Shown piece after piece: positions 1 through 5,459 of a DNA stretch of 5,459 bases. Source of the DNA: Eikenella sp963515595 (lineage in GTDB: Bacteria; Pseudomonadota; Gammaproteobacteria; Burkholderiales; Neisseriaceae); the NCBI GenBank assembly GCA_963515595.1, contig CAUPYH010000104.1, positions 1-5,459 on the forward strand, read 5' to 3'. Positions within the stretch are counted from its first letter, which is position 1. Every line of letters begins with the position of its first letter. The notes below the pieces were generated by a model, which ran no database searches, was not told the origin of the DNA, and worked only from the letters and a program-made list of their open reading frames with translations. The position numbers and the translations under genes were made by a program.

Positions 1-777
1 ATGATTCAGGCCTTCCGCAACCACGCCCACGATGCCTTCCGCCAGCAATACAAGCCCTACGATTTCCTTATTATCGACGACATCCAGTTCATCAAAGGCA
101 AAGACCGCAGCATGGAAGAGTTTTTCCACCTGTATAACCATTGCCACCACCATAAAAAACAGATTATCCTTACCTGCGACGTGCTGCCTACCAAAATCGA
201 CGACATGGACGACCGCCTGAAATCCCGTTTTTCATGGGGTTTGACGCTGGAGTTGGAGCCGCCGGAATTGGAAATGCGGGTGGAGATTTTGCAGAAAAAA
301 GCCGATTCCGTGGGTGTGGAGTTAAAAGAAGAAGCTGCCTTTTTTATCGCCACCCACATCCGTTCCAACGTGCGCGAGCTGGAAGGCGCGTTTAAGCGTG
401 TGGAAGCGCGCAGCCGCTTCGAGCATAAGCCGATTGATGTGGAGCTGGCTACCGAAGCCCTGCAAGATATTGTGGCCGGCAACTTCAAGCCGATTAACCT
501 GCCATTGATTATGGATGCAGTAGCCAAATATTACGGCATCCGCACCGCCGACCTTATCGGCAAAAAGCGCGCGCAAAGCATCGTCCGCCCGCGCCATCTG
601 GCCATCAAGCTTGCCCGCGAGCTGACCACCCACAGCTACGAAGACATCGGCAAAGCCTTCGGCGGGCGCGACCACAGCACGGTGCTCAACTCCGTGAAAA
701 AGGCCGACGAATTGCGGCAGGATAATGCCGAAATTGCCCAAGATTACGAAAAACTATTGATTATAATCAAAAATTAA
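1..777 (+). CDS. dnaA: Chromosomal replication initiator DnaA, C-terminal part (5' end outside window)
   Basis: DnaA is the AAA+ ATPase that binds DnaA boxes at oriC, opens the duplex and loads the replicative helicase. Only the last 258 residues are present: the first base is an internal Met codon, not the true start. The fragment lines up without gaps with E. coli DnaA from about residue 210 to its end (467). Visible are Walker B (FLIIDD, 22-27), sensor I (IILTCD, 55-60), the arginine-finger box RLKSRFSWG (72-80, R76 matching E. coli R285), sensor II (VRELEG, R125 matching R334), and the DNA-binding domain IV with RPRH (196-199) and the signature GGRDHSTV (221-228). Walker A and domains I-II are missing only because of the window edge. 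The tail AQDYEKLL is typical of Neisseriaceae. dnaN follows after 15 nt, so the two are probably co-transcribed. Identity is certain; completeness cannot be judged. Confidence 0.98.
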   Translation: MIQAFRNHAHDAFRQQYKPYDFLIIDDIQFIKGKDRSMEEFFHLYNHCHHHKKQIILTCDVLPTKIDDMDDRLKSRFSWGLTLELEPPELEMRVEILQKKADSVGVELKEEAAFFIATHIRSNVRELEGAFKRVEARSRFEHKPIDVELATEALQDIVAGNFKPINLPLIMDAVAKYYGIRTADLIGKKRAQSIVRPRHLAIKLARELTTHSYEDIGKAFGGRDHSTVLNSVKKADELRQDNAEIAQDYEKLLIIIKN

Positions 778-792
778 ACCTAAGGAATCTGT

Positions 793-1896
793 ATGTTGAT
801 TTTAGAAGCCGAGCGCGACACCCTGCTCAAACCGCTGCAAGCCGTTACCGGCATTGTGGAGCGCAAGCACACCTTGCCGATTCTCTCCAACGTGCTGATT
901 GAGCGCACCGGCGGGCAAACCAATATCTTGGCCACCGACTTGGAAATCCAAATCCATACTCATGGCCCGCACACCGATGCCGAAAACTTCCGCATCACCA
1001 CCAATGCCAAAAAACTGCAAGACATCCTGCGCGCCCTGCCTGAAGGCGCAATTGTGGCGCTGGATTGGGCGCAAAACCGCCTTACCCTCAAGGCCGGCAA
1101 ATCCCGCTTTGCCCTGCAAACCCTACCGGCCGAAGATTTCCCGCTGATGAGCATCGGCGAAGAAGTGGTTTCCGCCTTCACCCTGCCGCAGGAAACCTTC
1201 CGCAACATGCTCTCGCAAGTGCAATACGCCATGGCTGTGCAAGACATCCGCTATTATCTCAACGGCTTGCTGATGCAGGTGGAAGGCAGCAACCTGCGCC
1301 TGGTGGCCACCGACGGCCACCGCCTGGCCTACTCCGCCGCCGTGATTGATGCCGACTTGCCCAAAGCCGAAGTGATTCTGCCGCGCAAAACCGTGCTCGA
1401 GCTGTTCAAGCTGCTTAACCGCCCCGAAGAGCCCGTTACCGTGGAACTCTTAAACAACCAAGTGCGCTTCCGCTGCAACGACACCGTGGTAGTCAGCAAA
1501 GTGGTGGACGGCAAGTTCCCCGATTTCAACCGCGTGATTCCACAGGATAATGACAAAATCTTCCTGCTCGGTCGCCAGCCGTTCTTGGGTGCGCTGGAAC
1601 GTGCCGCCATTTTGGCCAACGAAAAATTCCGCGGAGTGCGCCTGCAGCTGCGCCCCGGCCTGCTGAGCGTGTTGTGCAGCAACAGCGAGCAGGAAGAAGC
1701 GCGTGAAGAGCTGGAAATCGCCTATCAGGGCGCCGAGCTGGAAGTTGGCTTCAACATCAATTATCTGATGGACGTATTGCGCAACGTACACGCCGAAGAC
1801 ATCCAACTGGCCTTTGGCGATGCCAACCGCTCCACCCTGTTTACCATCCCCGACAACGCCGATTTCAAATACATCGTGATGCCGATGCGCATCTAA
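793..1896 (+). CDS. dnaN: DNA polymerase III subunit beta (sliding clamp)
   Basis: The beta clamp is a ring-shaped homodimer that encircles DNA, tethers DNA polymerase III, and also recruits other replication and repair proteins through its hydrophobic cleft. The 367 residues match the usual length (E. coli 366). The N-terminus has the family pattern LPILSNVLI (28-36) and ATDLEI. The middle domain carries ATDGHRLA (172-179), part of the partner-binding cleft. The C-terminus ends in YIVMPMRI, the conserved cleft-forming MPMR end. Three clamp domains of about 120 residues each are expected at roughly 1-125, 126-253 and 254-367. The start is fixed by a TAAGGA ribosome binding site at 781-786, six bases before the ATG, only 15 nt after dnaA, so translation and transcription are probably linked to dnaA. 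Neither recF nor gyrB follows; the next gene is a TPR protein behind a DUS stem-loop. Nothing looks damaged. Confidence 0.98.
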   Translation: MLILEAERDTLLKPLQAVTGIVERKHTLPILSNVLIERTGGQTNILATDLEIQIHTHGPHTDAENFRITTNAKKLQDILRALPEGAIVALDWAQNRLTLKAGKSRFALQTLPAEDFPLMSIGEEVVSAFTLPQETFRNMLSQVQYAMAVQDIRYYLNGLLMQVEGSNLRLVATDGHRLAYSAAVIDADLPKAEVILPRKTVLELFKLLNRPEEPVTVELLNNQVRFRCNDTVVVSKVVDGKFPDFNRVIPQDNDKIFLLGRQPFLGALERAAILANEKFRGVRLQLRPGLLSVLCSNSEQEEAREELEIAYQGAELEVGFNINYLMDVLRNVHAEDIQLAFGDANRSTLFTIPDNADFKYIVMPMRI

Positions 1897-1917
1897 GGCT
1901 GTATCGCCATACGCCAA

Positions 1918-1961
1918 CAGGCTACCTGAAAATGACAAAGTAAAAGTTTTCAGGTAGCCTG
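1918..1961. repeat. Inverted pair of eikDUS after dnaN (possible weak terminator)
   Basis: Two DNA uptake sequences face each other: AGGCTACCTGAAAA at 1919-1932 and its complement TTTTCAGGTAGCCT at 1947-1960. With one flanking C:G pair they can form a perfect 15-bp stem with a 14-nt loop. Such pairs often act as transcription terminators in Neisseriaceae, and this one lies 21 nt after the dnaN stop. However, the stem is followed by GAAAAATATG on the plus strand rather than a T run, and no T run follows on the minus strand either, so intrinsic termination is doubtful. Confidence 0.8.
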
Positions 1962-1970
1962 AAAAATATG

Positions 1971-1998
1971 TGGCAGACAAGCATACTTGCGCTATAAA
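1971..1998 (+). promoter_or_regulatory. Possible promoter of the TPR gene (weak)
   Basis: TATAAA at 1993-1998 is a fair -10 box about 63 nt before the ATG of the TPR gene, in the only AT-rich stretch of this gap. The hexamer at -35 distance (TGGCAG, 1971-1976, 16-nt spacer) is a poor match to TTGACA. A promoter in this gap is expected because a stem-loop separates the gene from dnaN, but this exact placement is a guess. Confidence 0.22.
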
Positions 1999-2013
1999 CT
2001 TTGTCCTTTACAG

Positions 2014-2026
2014 TTTCAGGTAGCCT
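2014..2026 (-). repeat. Single eikDUS in the leader of the TPR gene
   Basis: TTTCAGGTAGCCT is an exact 13-base copy of the Eikenella-type DNA uptake sequence read on the minus strand. It has no partner within ordinary hairpin distance, so it is probably only an uptake signal and not a terminator. It is 34 nt upstream of the TPR start codon. It could in principle pair with the forward copy at 1919-1932, in competition with the copy at 1947-1960. Confidence 0.85.
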
Positions 2027-2060
2027 TTTGCCGCCGCACGTCTAATTCTAAGGAACCACC

Positions 2061-3875
2061 ATGTCTTCACGGCATTCCCACATCCGCGCCCTCGCTCTCG
2101 CCACCCTACTGCTGCCGTTGGCGGCCCAAGCCGCGCCTGCACCGCGCAAACCCGGTTCGCAAACCCCGCTTACCCACCGCCAAATCATCGATCGCGCCAA
2201 CAATCTGATGACGGCCTTCTCCTCCGAGATTGCCCTCCAGCAAGGCAAAGGCAGTGACGCCCTCGCTGCCTATATGCGCCTGTTCCGTCGCACCAACGAC
2301 CCGGCCGTGGCCGAGCGCGCCGTAGACATCGCCCTGGCCACCGATGTCCGCCTGGCCGAGCAAGTGCTTGAACACTGGCAGGCAGTTGAGCCCAAACCTT
2401 CCATCGAGCAAAAACGTATGCGCTGGGTTGTGGCTACGGCCAAAGGCGATATCGCCACGGTGCGTGCCGGCCTGCCCGAAATCCTCGCCCAAACCGACCG
2501 CCAGCGTATGCGCACCGTCTTCCTGCGCATGTCCCAGCTCGCCCTCTACCACCCTGAAGCTGCCGATGTGCAAACCGCCCGCCTCGTGCACCAAGCCGCC
2601 GGCCGCTTCCCAGGTCTGGCCGAAGCCGCCATTACCGATGCCATTTATTCCGCCCACGCCAACCGCACGGCCGATGCCAACGCCGCCCTGCGCCGCCTCT
2701 CCCGCCTCGACAGCGACATCCGCCCCATCACCAGCATCACCCTGCGCCTGATTGCCCAGCGCCAACCCGAAGTGCTCGAATACTTCTTCCGCCATGCCGA
2801 TAGCCGCCACCTTTCCCCCATGTGGCAAAACCTGCAAGTAGAAACCCTCATCGCCGCCAAACGCGAAGAAGAAGCCTACCGCCTACTGCAAAATATGCTG
2901 GCCAAAACCCCAGATGCCGACCTCTACATCCAAGCCGGCATCCTCTCCGTGCGCCGCAAAGAGCCCGTGGCCACCACCGTAAACTACTTCGATAAAGCCT
3001 ACCTGCACGGCACCCAACAGCAGAAAAGTCGCGCCTCCCTGCTCGCCGCCATGCGCCTGATTGAAGACAACAACATAGCCGAAAGCCGCAACTGGCTCAA
3101 CCGCGCCAGCGCCCCCGAAGCCCAGTTCGACAAACACATCCTAGAAGCGCGCATTGCCGAGACCGAGAAAAACTGGCCGGCGGCCGAAGATGCCCTGCTG
3201 CGTGCCGAATCCATCGTATCGGCCGGCCGCAGCAATGCCATCTTCAATGCCGACGACCTCCTCGTTGCCCACCTGCGCATCGCCCGCGAGCAGCCGCCTG
3301 CCGAAGCCCTCAACAGCATCCGTAGCCTCTATCGCCGCTACAGCGACAACTCCGCCCCGCCCGCCATGATCGCCATCATCCTCGAGCAGCGCGCCATCCT
3401 GTATGCCGACCGCCTGCAACAGCCCGAGAAGGCCGTAGCCGACCTCAAACAGGCGCAAGAACTCGTGCCCAAAAACCCCGATATCCTCAATTCCCTCGGC
3501 TACACCATGCTCTCCCTGCCCAACCCCGACCTGGCCCAGGCACGCCGCTATATTGAACAAGCCCTGCAACGCCGCCCCAATTCGCCCGAAATTCAAGACA
3601 GCATGGGCTGGGTGTTGTTCAAACAAGGCCAACCGCAAGCCGCCCTGCCGTATTTGCAGCGCGCCCACGCCAAACTGCCCGAAGCCGAAGTGGCAGCCCA
3701 TCTTGGCGAAGTGCTGTGGACACTCGGCCGCAAAAACGAAGCCATCGTTATCTGGCAAGCCGCCCAACGCAAAGGTGGCGACAAACCCGTATTGCAGGAA
3801 ACCCTGCAACGCCTCAACGTAACCCTCCCGTCTTCCAGTGGGAAAGCCGGTAGCGAAAGCAACGACGGCCAATAA
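2061..3875 (+). CDS. Exported tetratricopeptide-repeat protein
   Basis: A 604-residue protein that probably acts in the cell envelope as a helical scaffold for protein partners. The N-terminus is a signal peptide: basic start (RHSHIR), hydrophobic core (ALALATLLLPLAA) and an AQA-A cleavage site near residue 24. No lipobox Cys is present, so it should be a soluble periplasmic or peripheral protein rather than a lipoprotein. Residues about 40-460 are Ala/Leu/Arg-rich helical hairpins, probably degenerate TPRs. Three clear TPR units lie at about 474-505 (starting near LNSLGY), 509-541 (with DSMGWVLFKQGQ) and 543-575 (AAHLGEVLWTLGRKNEA). These last units resemble the proteobacterial family that includes P. 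aeruginosa LbcA (PA4667), an adaptor of the CtpA protease normally encoded next to lolB and ispE; that link is inference. TAAGGA at 2049-2054 sets the start. The gene is alone between stem-loops, so it is likely monocistronic. Confidence 0.9.
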   Translation: MSSRHSHIRALALATLLLPLAAQAAPAPRKPGSQTPLTHRQIIDRANNLMTAFSSEIALQQGKGSDALAAYMRLFRRTNDPAVAERAVDIALATDVRLAEQVLEHWQAVEPKPSIEQKRMRWVVATAKGDIATVRAGLPEILAQTDRQRMRTVFLRMSQLALYHPEAADVQTARLVHQAAGRFPGLAEAAITDAIYSAHANRTADANAALRRLSRLDSDIRPITSITLRLIAQRQPEVLEYFFRHADSRHLSPMWQNLQVETLIAAKREEEAYRLLQNMLAKTPDADLYIQAGILSVRRKEPVATTVNYFDKAYLHGTQQQKSRASLLAAMRLIEDNNIAESRNWLNRASAPEAQFDKHILEARIAETEKNWPAAEDALLRAESIVSAGRSNAIFNADDLLVAHLRIAREQPPAEALNSIRSLYRRYSDNSAPPAMIAIILEQRAILYADRLQQPEKAVADLKQAQELVPKNPDILNSLGYTMLSLPNPDLAQARRYIEQALQRRPNSPEIQDSMGWVLFKQGQPQAALPYLQRAHAKLPEAEVAAHLGEVLWTLGRKNEAIVIWQAAQRKGGDKPVLQETLQRLNVTLPSSSGKAGSESNDGQ

Positions 3876-3878
3876 ACC

Positions 3879-3922
3879 AAAGGCTACCTGAAAACAGCTT
3901 CTCCCGTTTTCAGGTAGCCTTT
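3879..3922. terminator. eikDUS stem-loop terminator after the TPR gene
   Basis: AGGCTACCTGAAAA at 3881-3894 and its complement at 3907-3920, extended by two A:T pairs, form a perfect 16-bp stem with a 12-nt loop, starting 3 nt after the TPR stop codon. The plus strand continues TTTGCC and then a T-rich stretch (TTTGTTTTATT). This is the classic neisserial arrangement in which two inverted uptake sequences serve as a rho-independent terminator. Its loop and flank recur at 4382-4415. Confidence 0.85.
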
Positions 3923-3954
3923 GCCATTTGTTTTATTGAACGGCTATACGATAT

Positions 3955-4300
3955 ATGAAGCCGCAAGCCCCTCACTTTCGGCAGCACCATCCTATCCGTC
4001 GCAGCCCTCTCTGCACCTCAGGCCAGCGCTGCCGTACAGCCCGGCAGCAAACGGCAATGCCTGACACATCTGCCCGCCGCTACCATACTGCCTATCAAAA
4101 TACCCAAACCCATTTCCTGAGCCACGGCTGCCGAAACGTGTTGACCGAGCACGCAGTCAAGGCGGTACCCTGCACCGCAACTGTCTGCCTTGGTGGCAAC
4201 CGACGGCAAATCAGCCTTTCGCGCCAACACGAACTGCCTGCCGTTGTCCGCCGAATGGCAGCACCGCGCCATAGGCAGTGATATAGTTGCGTACTCGCAT
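3955..4300 (+). pseudogene. Decayed small exported-protein gene
   Basis: An ATG at 3955 opens a 108-codon frame (to 4281) whose product has no protein-like character. If one base near 3960 is removed, the reading shifts to the next frame and gives a convincing signal peptide: MNRKPLTFGSTILSVAAL followed by SAPQASA and then AVQPGSKRQC. That frame hits TGA at 4118-4120 and again at 4142-4144, then resumes as plausible sequence (for example ATDGKSAFRANTNC and LPLSAEWQHRA, about 4196-4270). I therefore read it as a small secreted or periplasmic protein gene broken by at least one frameshift and stops. There is no clear ribosome binding site before the ATG. I do not recognise the family. The whole 3876-4439 stretch otherwise holds only DUS structures. 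The right boundary is uncertain. Confidence 0.5.
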
Positions 4301-4303
4301 AAA

Positions 4304-4357
4304 AGGCTACCTGAAAAACGACGTAGAAATCTTGCCGTGCTGCTTTTCAGGTAGCCT
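4304..4357. terminator. Bidirectional eikDUS stem-loop terminator
   Basis: AGGCTACCTGAAAA (4304-4317) and its complement (4344-4357) form a perfect 14-bp stem with a 26-nt loop. On the plus strand it is followed by GTTTTGTTTTT, a good T run; on the minus strand by TTTTATG. It can stop transcripts from both sides: leftover plus-strand transcription through the gene remnant, and minus-strand transcription leaving the amidase gene. Confidence 0.8.
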
Positions 4358-4377
4358 GTTTTGTTTTTACGGTAACC

Positions 4378-4410
4378 GGCTAAAACGGCTCTCCCGTTTT
4401 CAGGTAGCCT
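4378..4410. repeat. Eroded eikDUS stem-loop, one arm shortened by 5 nt
   Basis: The right arm TTTTCAGGTAGCCT (4397-4410) is intact. The left arm reads GGCT directly followed by AAAACGG (4378-4388), which is the DUS arm GGCT-ACCTG-AAAA with the five bases ACCTG missing. AAAACGG still pairs perfectly with CCGTTTT (4394-4400) around the 5-nt loop CTCTC, and GGCT can still pair with AGCC, leaving the five bases bulged. It lies 30 nt beyond the amidase stop on the minus strand, where a terminator for that gene would be expected. Loop and right flank are nearly identical to the stem-loop at 3881-3925. Confidence 0.7.
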
Positions 4411-4439
4411 TTTGCCGTTTCTATTCTAGGCCAAACGCA

Positions 4440-5348
4440 TTATGGCAACTCAATTCCTAATTGTTCCGTTACCGTGCGCGGCAGGGCGAAGCGGCAGGTT
4501 TTGTTGGGATCGACCACTTGGCACACCTGCAAATCGCCAGCGATGCTTTGTAGGGCGATGGCTTGGTTGGTGTCGAGCCCGCCGTGGGCGGTGAGCAGGT
4601 CGGTGGTCATCAGGGTGGCGGTTTCGGCGGCTTGGTCTAGATCGGGGCTGGAGGCGATGGTGTAGCAGCAGTCGGCAGTTACGGCCAGCGGCAGGGGATA
4701 GGGGCGGCCTTTGATGACGCTCACGTCCACTTCCACTGCGCCTTTGATTTCCAGGCCGGAAATGCCTACTTCGCCGTCGCCCATGCCGGCGTGCAAATCG
4801 CCCATGGCCAGCAGCGCGCCGGGCACGTTTACCGGCAGGAGCAGCGTGGTGCCTTCGGTGATGATTTTGGTGTCCATATTGCCGCCGTGTGCATCGGGCG
4901 TACCGCAGCTGATGGCGCCTTCGGCGGGTGCGGTGCCGATCACGCCGATCATTGGGTTGAGCGGCAGGCGCACTTTACCGAACAAGACAACATGGTTGTC
5001 TTCCACCGGCACGATGTCGATGCGCCCGCGTTCCAGCCGGTTGCCGGCCACGCCTGCGCCGGGCAGGGTGGCGAGCACGGCCTGTTTGTCCAATTCAATG
5101 CGGCGGATGTGCACACGCAGGGTGTCGCCCGGCTCGGCGCCTTCCACAAACAGGGGGCCGGTGGCGGGATTGATGCGGTTCCAGTCGAGATTGTCGAAGG
5201 TGTCGGCGGGGGTTTGGATTTGGTCGGTGAAGCAGTCGCAGGTTTCAAAACGCACGCGGCTGCCGGATGCGGCGCGCAGCACGGGGGCGTTGCCGGGCGA
5301 CATGGCGAATACGGTTTGGCTGGCGGGAATGGTGGGGAGTGTGGTCAT
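4440..5348 (-). CDS. Acetamidase/formamidase family protein
   Basis: A 302-residue cytoplasmic enzyme of the FmdA/AmdA family, which hydrolyses short amides such as formamide or acetamide to ammonia and the acid. The substrate here cannot be told from sequence. Family motifs are all present and in order: NPATGPLFVEGAEPGD (60-75), LPLNPMIGVIGTAP (128-141), DAHGGNMD (152-159, with likely metal or catalytic residues) and GDLHAGMGDGEV (183-194), followed by GLEIKGAVEVDV. No signal peptide or membrane segment is seen. The length fits the short (about 300-residue) bacterial branch rather than the roughly 400-residue FmdA. The start is supported by AAGGA on the minus strand (5361-5357), 8 nt before the ATG. 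It stands alone, convergent with the plus-strand genes; no amide transporter or porin is adjacent within the window. Its upstream region contains a DUS and the end of a Correia-type element, which could affect its expression. Confidence 0.92.
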   Translation of the reverse strand: MTTLPTIPASQTVFAMSPGNAPVLRAASGSRVRFETCDCFTDQIQTPADTFDNLDWNRINPATGPLFVEGAEPGDTLRVHIRRIELDKQAVLATLPGAGVAGNRLERGRIDIVPVEDNHVVLFGKVRLPLNPMIGVIGTAPAEGAISCGTPDAHGGNMDTKIITEGTTLLLPVNVPGALLAMGDLHAGMGDGEVGISGLEIKGAVEVDVSVIKGRPYPLPLAVTADCCYTIASSPDLDQAAETATLMTTDLLTAHGGLDTNQAIALQSIAGDLQVCQVVDPNKTCRFALPRTVTEQLGIELP

Positions 5349-5386
5349 GGCAGGTATCCTTGAGGTTGGGGAATGGGTTGGTTGTA

Positions 5387-5427
5387 AGGCTACCTGAAAA
5401 TTGGTTTGGTCTCTACATTTTCAGGTA
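5387..5427. repeat. eikDUS inverted pair with interrupted second arm
   Basis: AGGCTACCTGAAAA (5387-5400) is intact. The facing arm TTTTCAGGTA (5418-5427) matches the complement for its first ten bases, then stops at TA where GCCT is expected. Arms still pair over 10 bp around a 17-nt loop. The break coincides with the first bases of the Correia-type terminal sequence. The pair lies 38 nt upstream of the amidase start, inside its 5' region. Confidence 0.75.
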
Positions 5428-5459
5428 TAGTGAATTAAATTTAAACCAGTACAGCGTTG
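5426..5459 (+). mobile_element. Left end of a Correia-type element (CREE), cut by window edge
   Basis: The last 34 bases begin TATAGTGAATTAAATTTAAA and go on CCAGTACAGCGTTG. This closely follows, from memory, the terminal inverted repeat of neisserial Correia repeat enclosed elements (TATAGTGGATTAA at the tip, CCAGTACGGCGTTG inward). These are short non-autonomous MITE-like elements (about 100-150 bp) that insert at TA dinucleotides. Only one end is in the window, so size and the opposite terminus are unknown. In Neisseria such elements may carry outward promoters and IHF sites; whether this one drives the amidase gene is not shown. Confidence 0.75.

Noticed and set aside
1897..2060. Possible origin of replication beside dnaN
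   Set aside because: I saw no cluster of TTATNCACA-type DnaA boxes here; the origin, if linked to dnaA, would more likely be upstream of dnaA, outside the window.
1987..2208. 73-codon plus-strand frame starting before the TPR gene
   Set aside because: It runs through the DUS and overlaps the TPR gene in another frame; the TPR start has its own well-spaced ribosome binding site and a signal peptide.
3141..3872. 243-codon minus-strand frame opposite the TPR gene, and a similar one at 2106-2837
   Set aside because: Both lie wholly within the TPR gene, are low-complexity Gly/Ala/Val-rich translations, and look like codon-bias shadows.
3921..3950. Promoter-like TTGCCA with TATACG 18 nt later, before the gene remnant
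   Set aside because: Predicted transcription would begin at or after the remnant's ATG, and the first hexamer overlaps the T-rich tail of the DUS terminator; too weak to list.
4018..4272. 84-codon minus-strand frame across the gene remnant
   Set aside because: The opposite strand gives a convincing signal peptide after a one-base shift; the minus frame has no clear ribosome binding site or domain, so the plus-strand remnant explains the region better.
1918..4410. Repeated 13-mers as a possible CRISPR array
   Set aside because: Copies are irregularly spaced, lie in both orientations and match the known neisserial uptake sequence; no regular repeat-spacer pattern exists.
4711..5397. Long plus-strand open frames (228 and 190 codons) opposite the amidase gene
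   Set aside because: They are antisense shadows of a GC-rich gene with full family motifs on the minus strand; their translations show no recognisable domain and no ribosome binding site was seen.

Overview
The window looks like a chromosomal segment of a Neisseriaceae bacterium, most likely Eikenella. The main clue is the repeated intergenic 13-mer AGGCTACCTGAAA (or its complement), which I know as the Eikenella dialect of the neisserial DNA uptake sequence (eikDUS). Nine intact copies occur here, all outside genes, mostly as inverted pairs. The DnaA and DnaN sequences are typical of the family (DnaA ends in the neisserial-style AQDYEKLL tail), and the right edge enters what looks like a Correia repeat element, a small mobile element typical of Neisseriaceae.

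Left part (1-1896): the C-terminal 258 residues of the replication initiator DnaA, followed 15 nt later by a complete dnaN (beta sliding clamp). This is the conserved dnaA-dnaN replication operon; the start of dnaA and any oriC lie beyond the left edge. A DUS inverted pair closes the operon.

Middle (2061-3875): a complete 604-residue exported tetratricopeptide-repeat protein, monocistronic here, with its own ribosome binding site and a strong DUS stem-loop terminator behind it. Its C-terminal repeats resemble the family that includes the Pseudomonas protease-partner lipoprotein LbcA, but it has no lipobox.

3876-4439 (564 nt) holds no intact gene. It contains a decayed small exported-protein gene (signal peptide still readable after restoring the frame) between two related DUS stem-loops, plus a third stem-loop. 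The second related stem-loop has lost 5 nt from one arm.

4440-5348, minus strand: a complete acetamidase/formamidase-family enzyme convergent with everything else. Upstream of it (5349-5459) is a DUS pair whose second arm is cut exactly at its TA dinucleotide by the end of the Correia-type element, which runs off the window.

Overall this is ordinary core genome with an active-looking intergenic landscape. I see no new defence, secretion or biosynthetic system. The unusual material is in the DUS structures, the gene remnant and the mobile-element junction.
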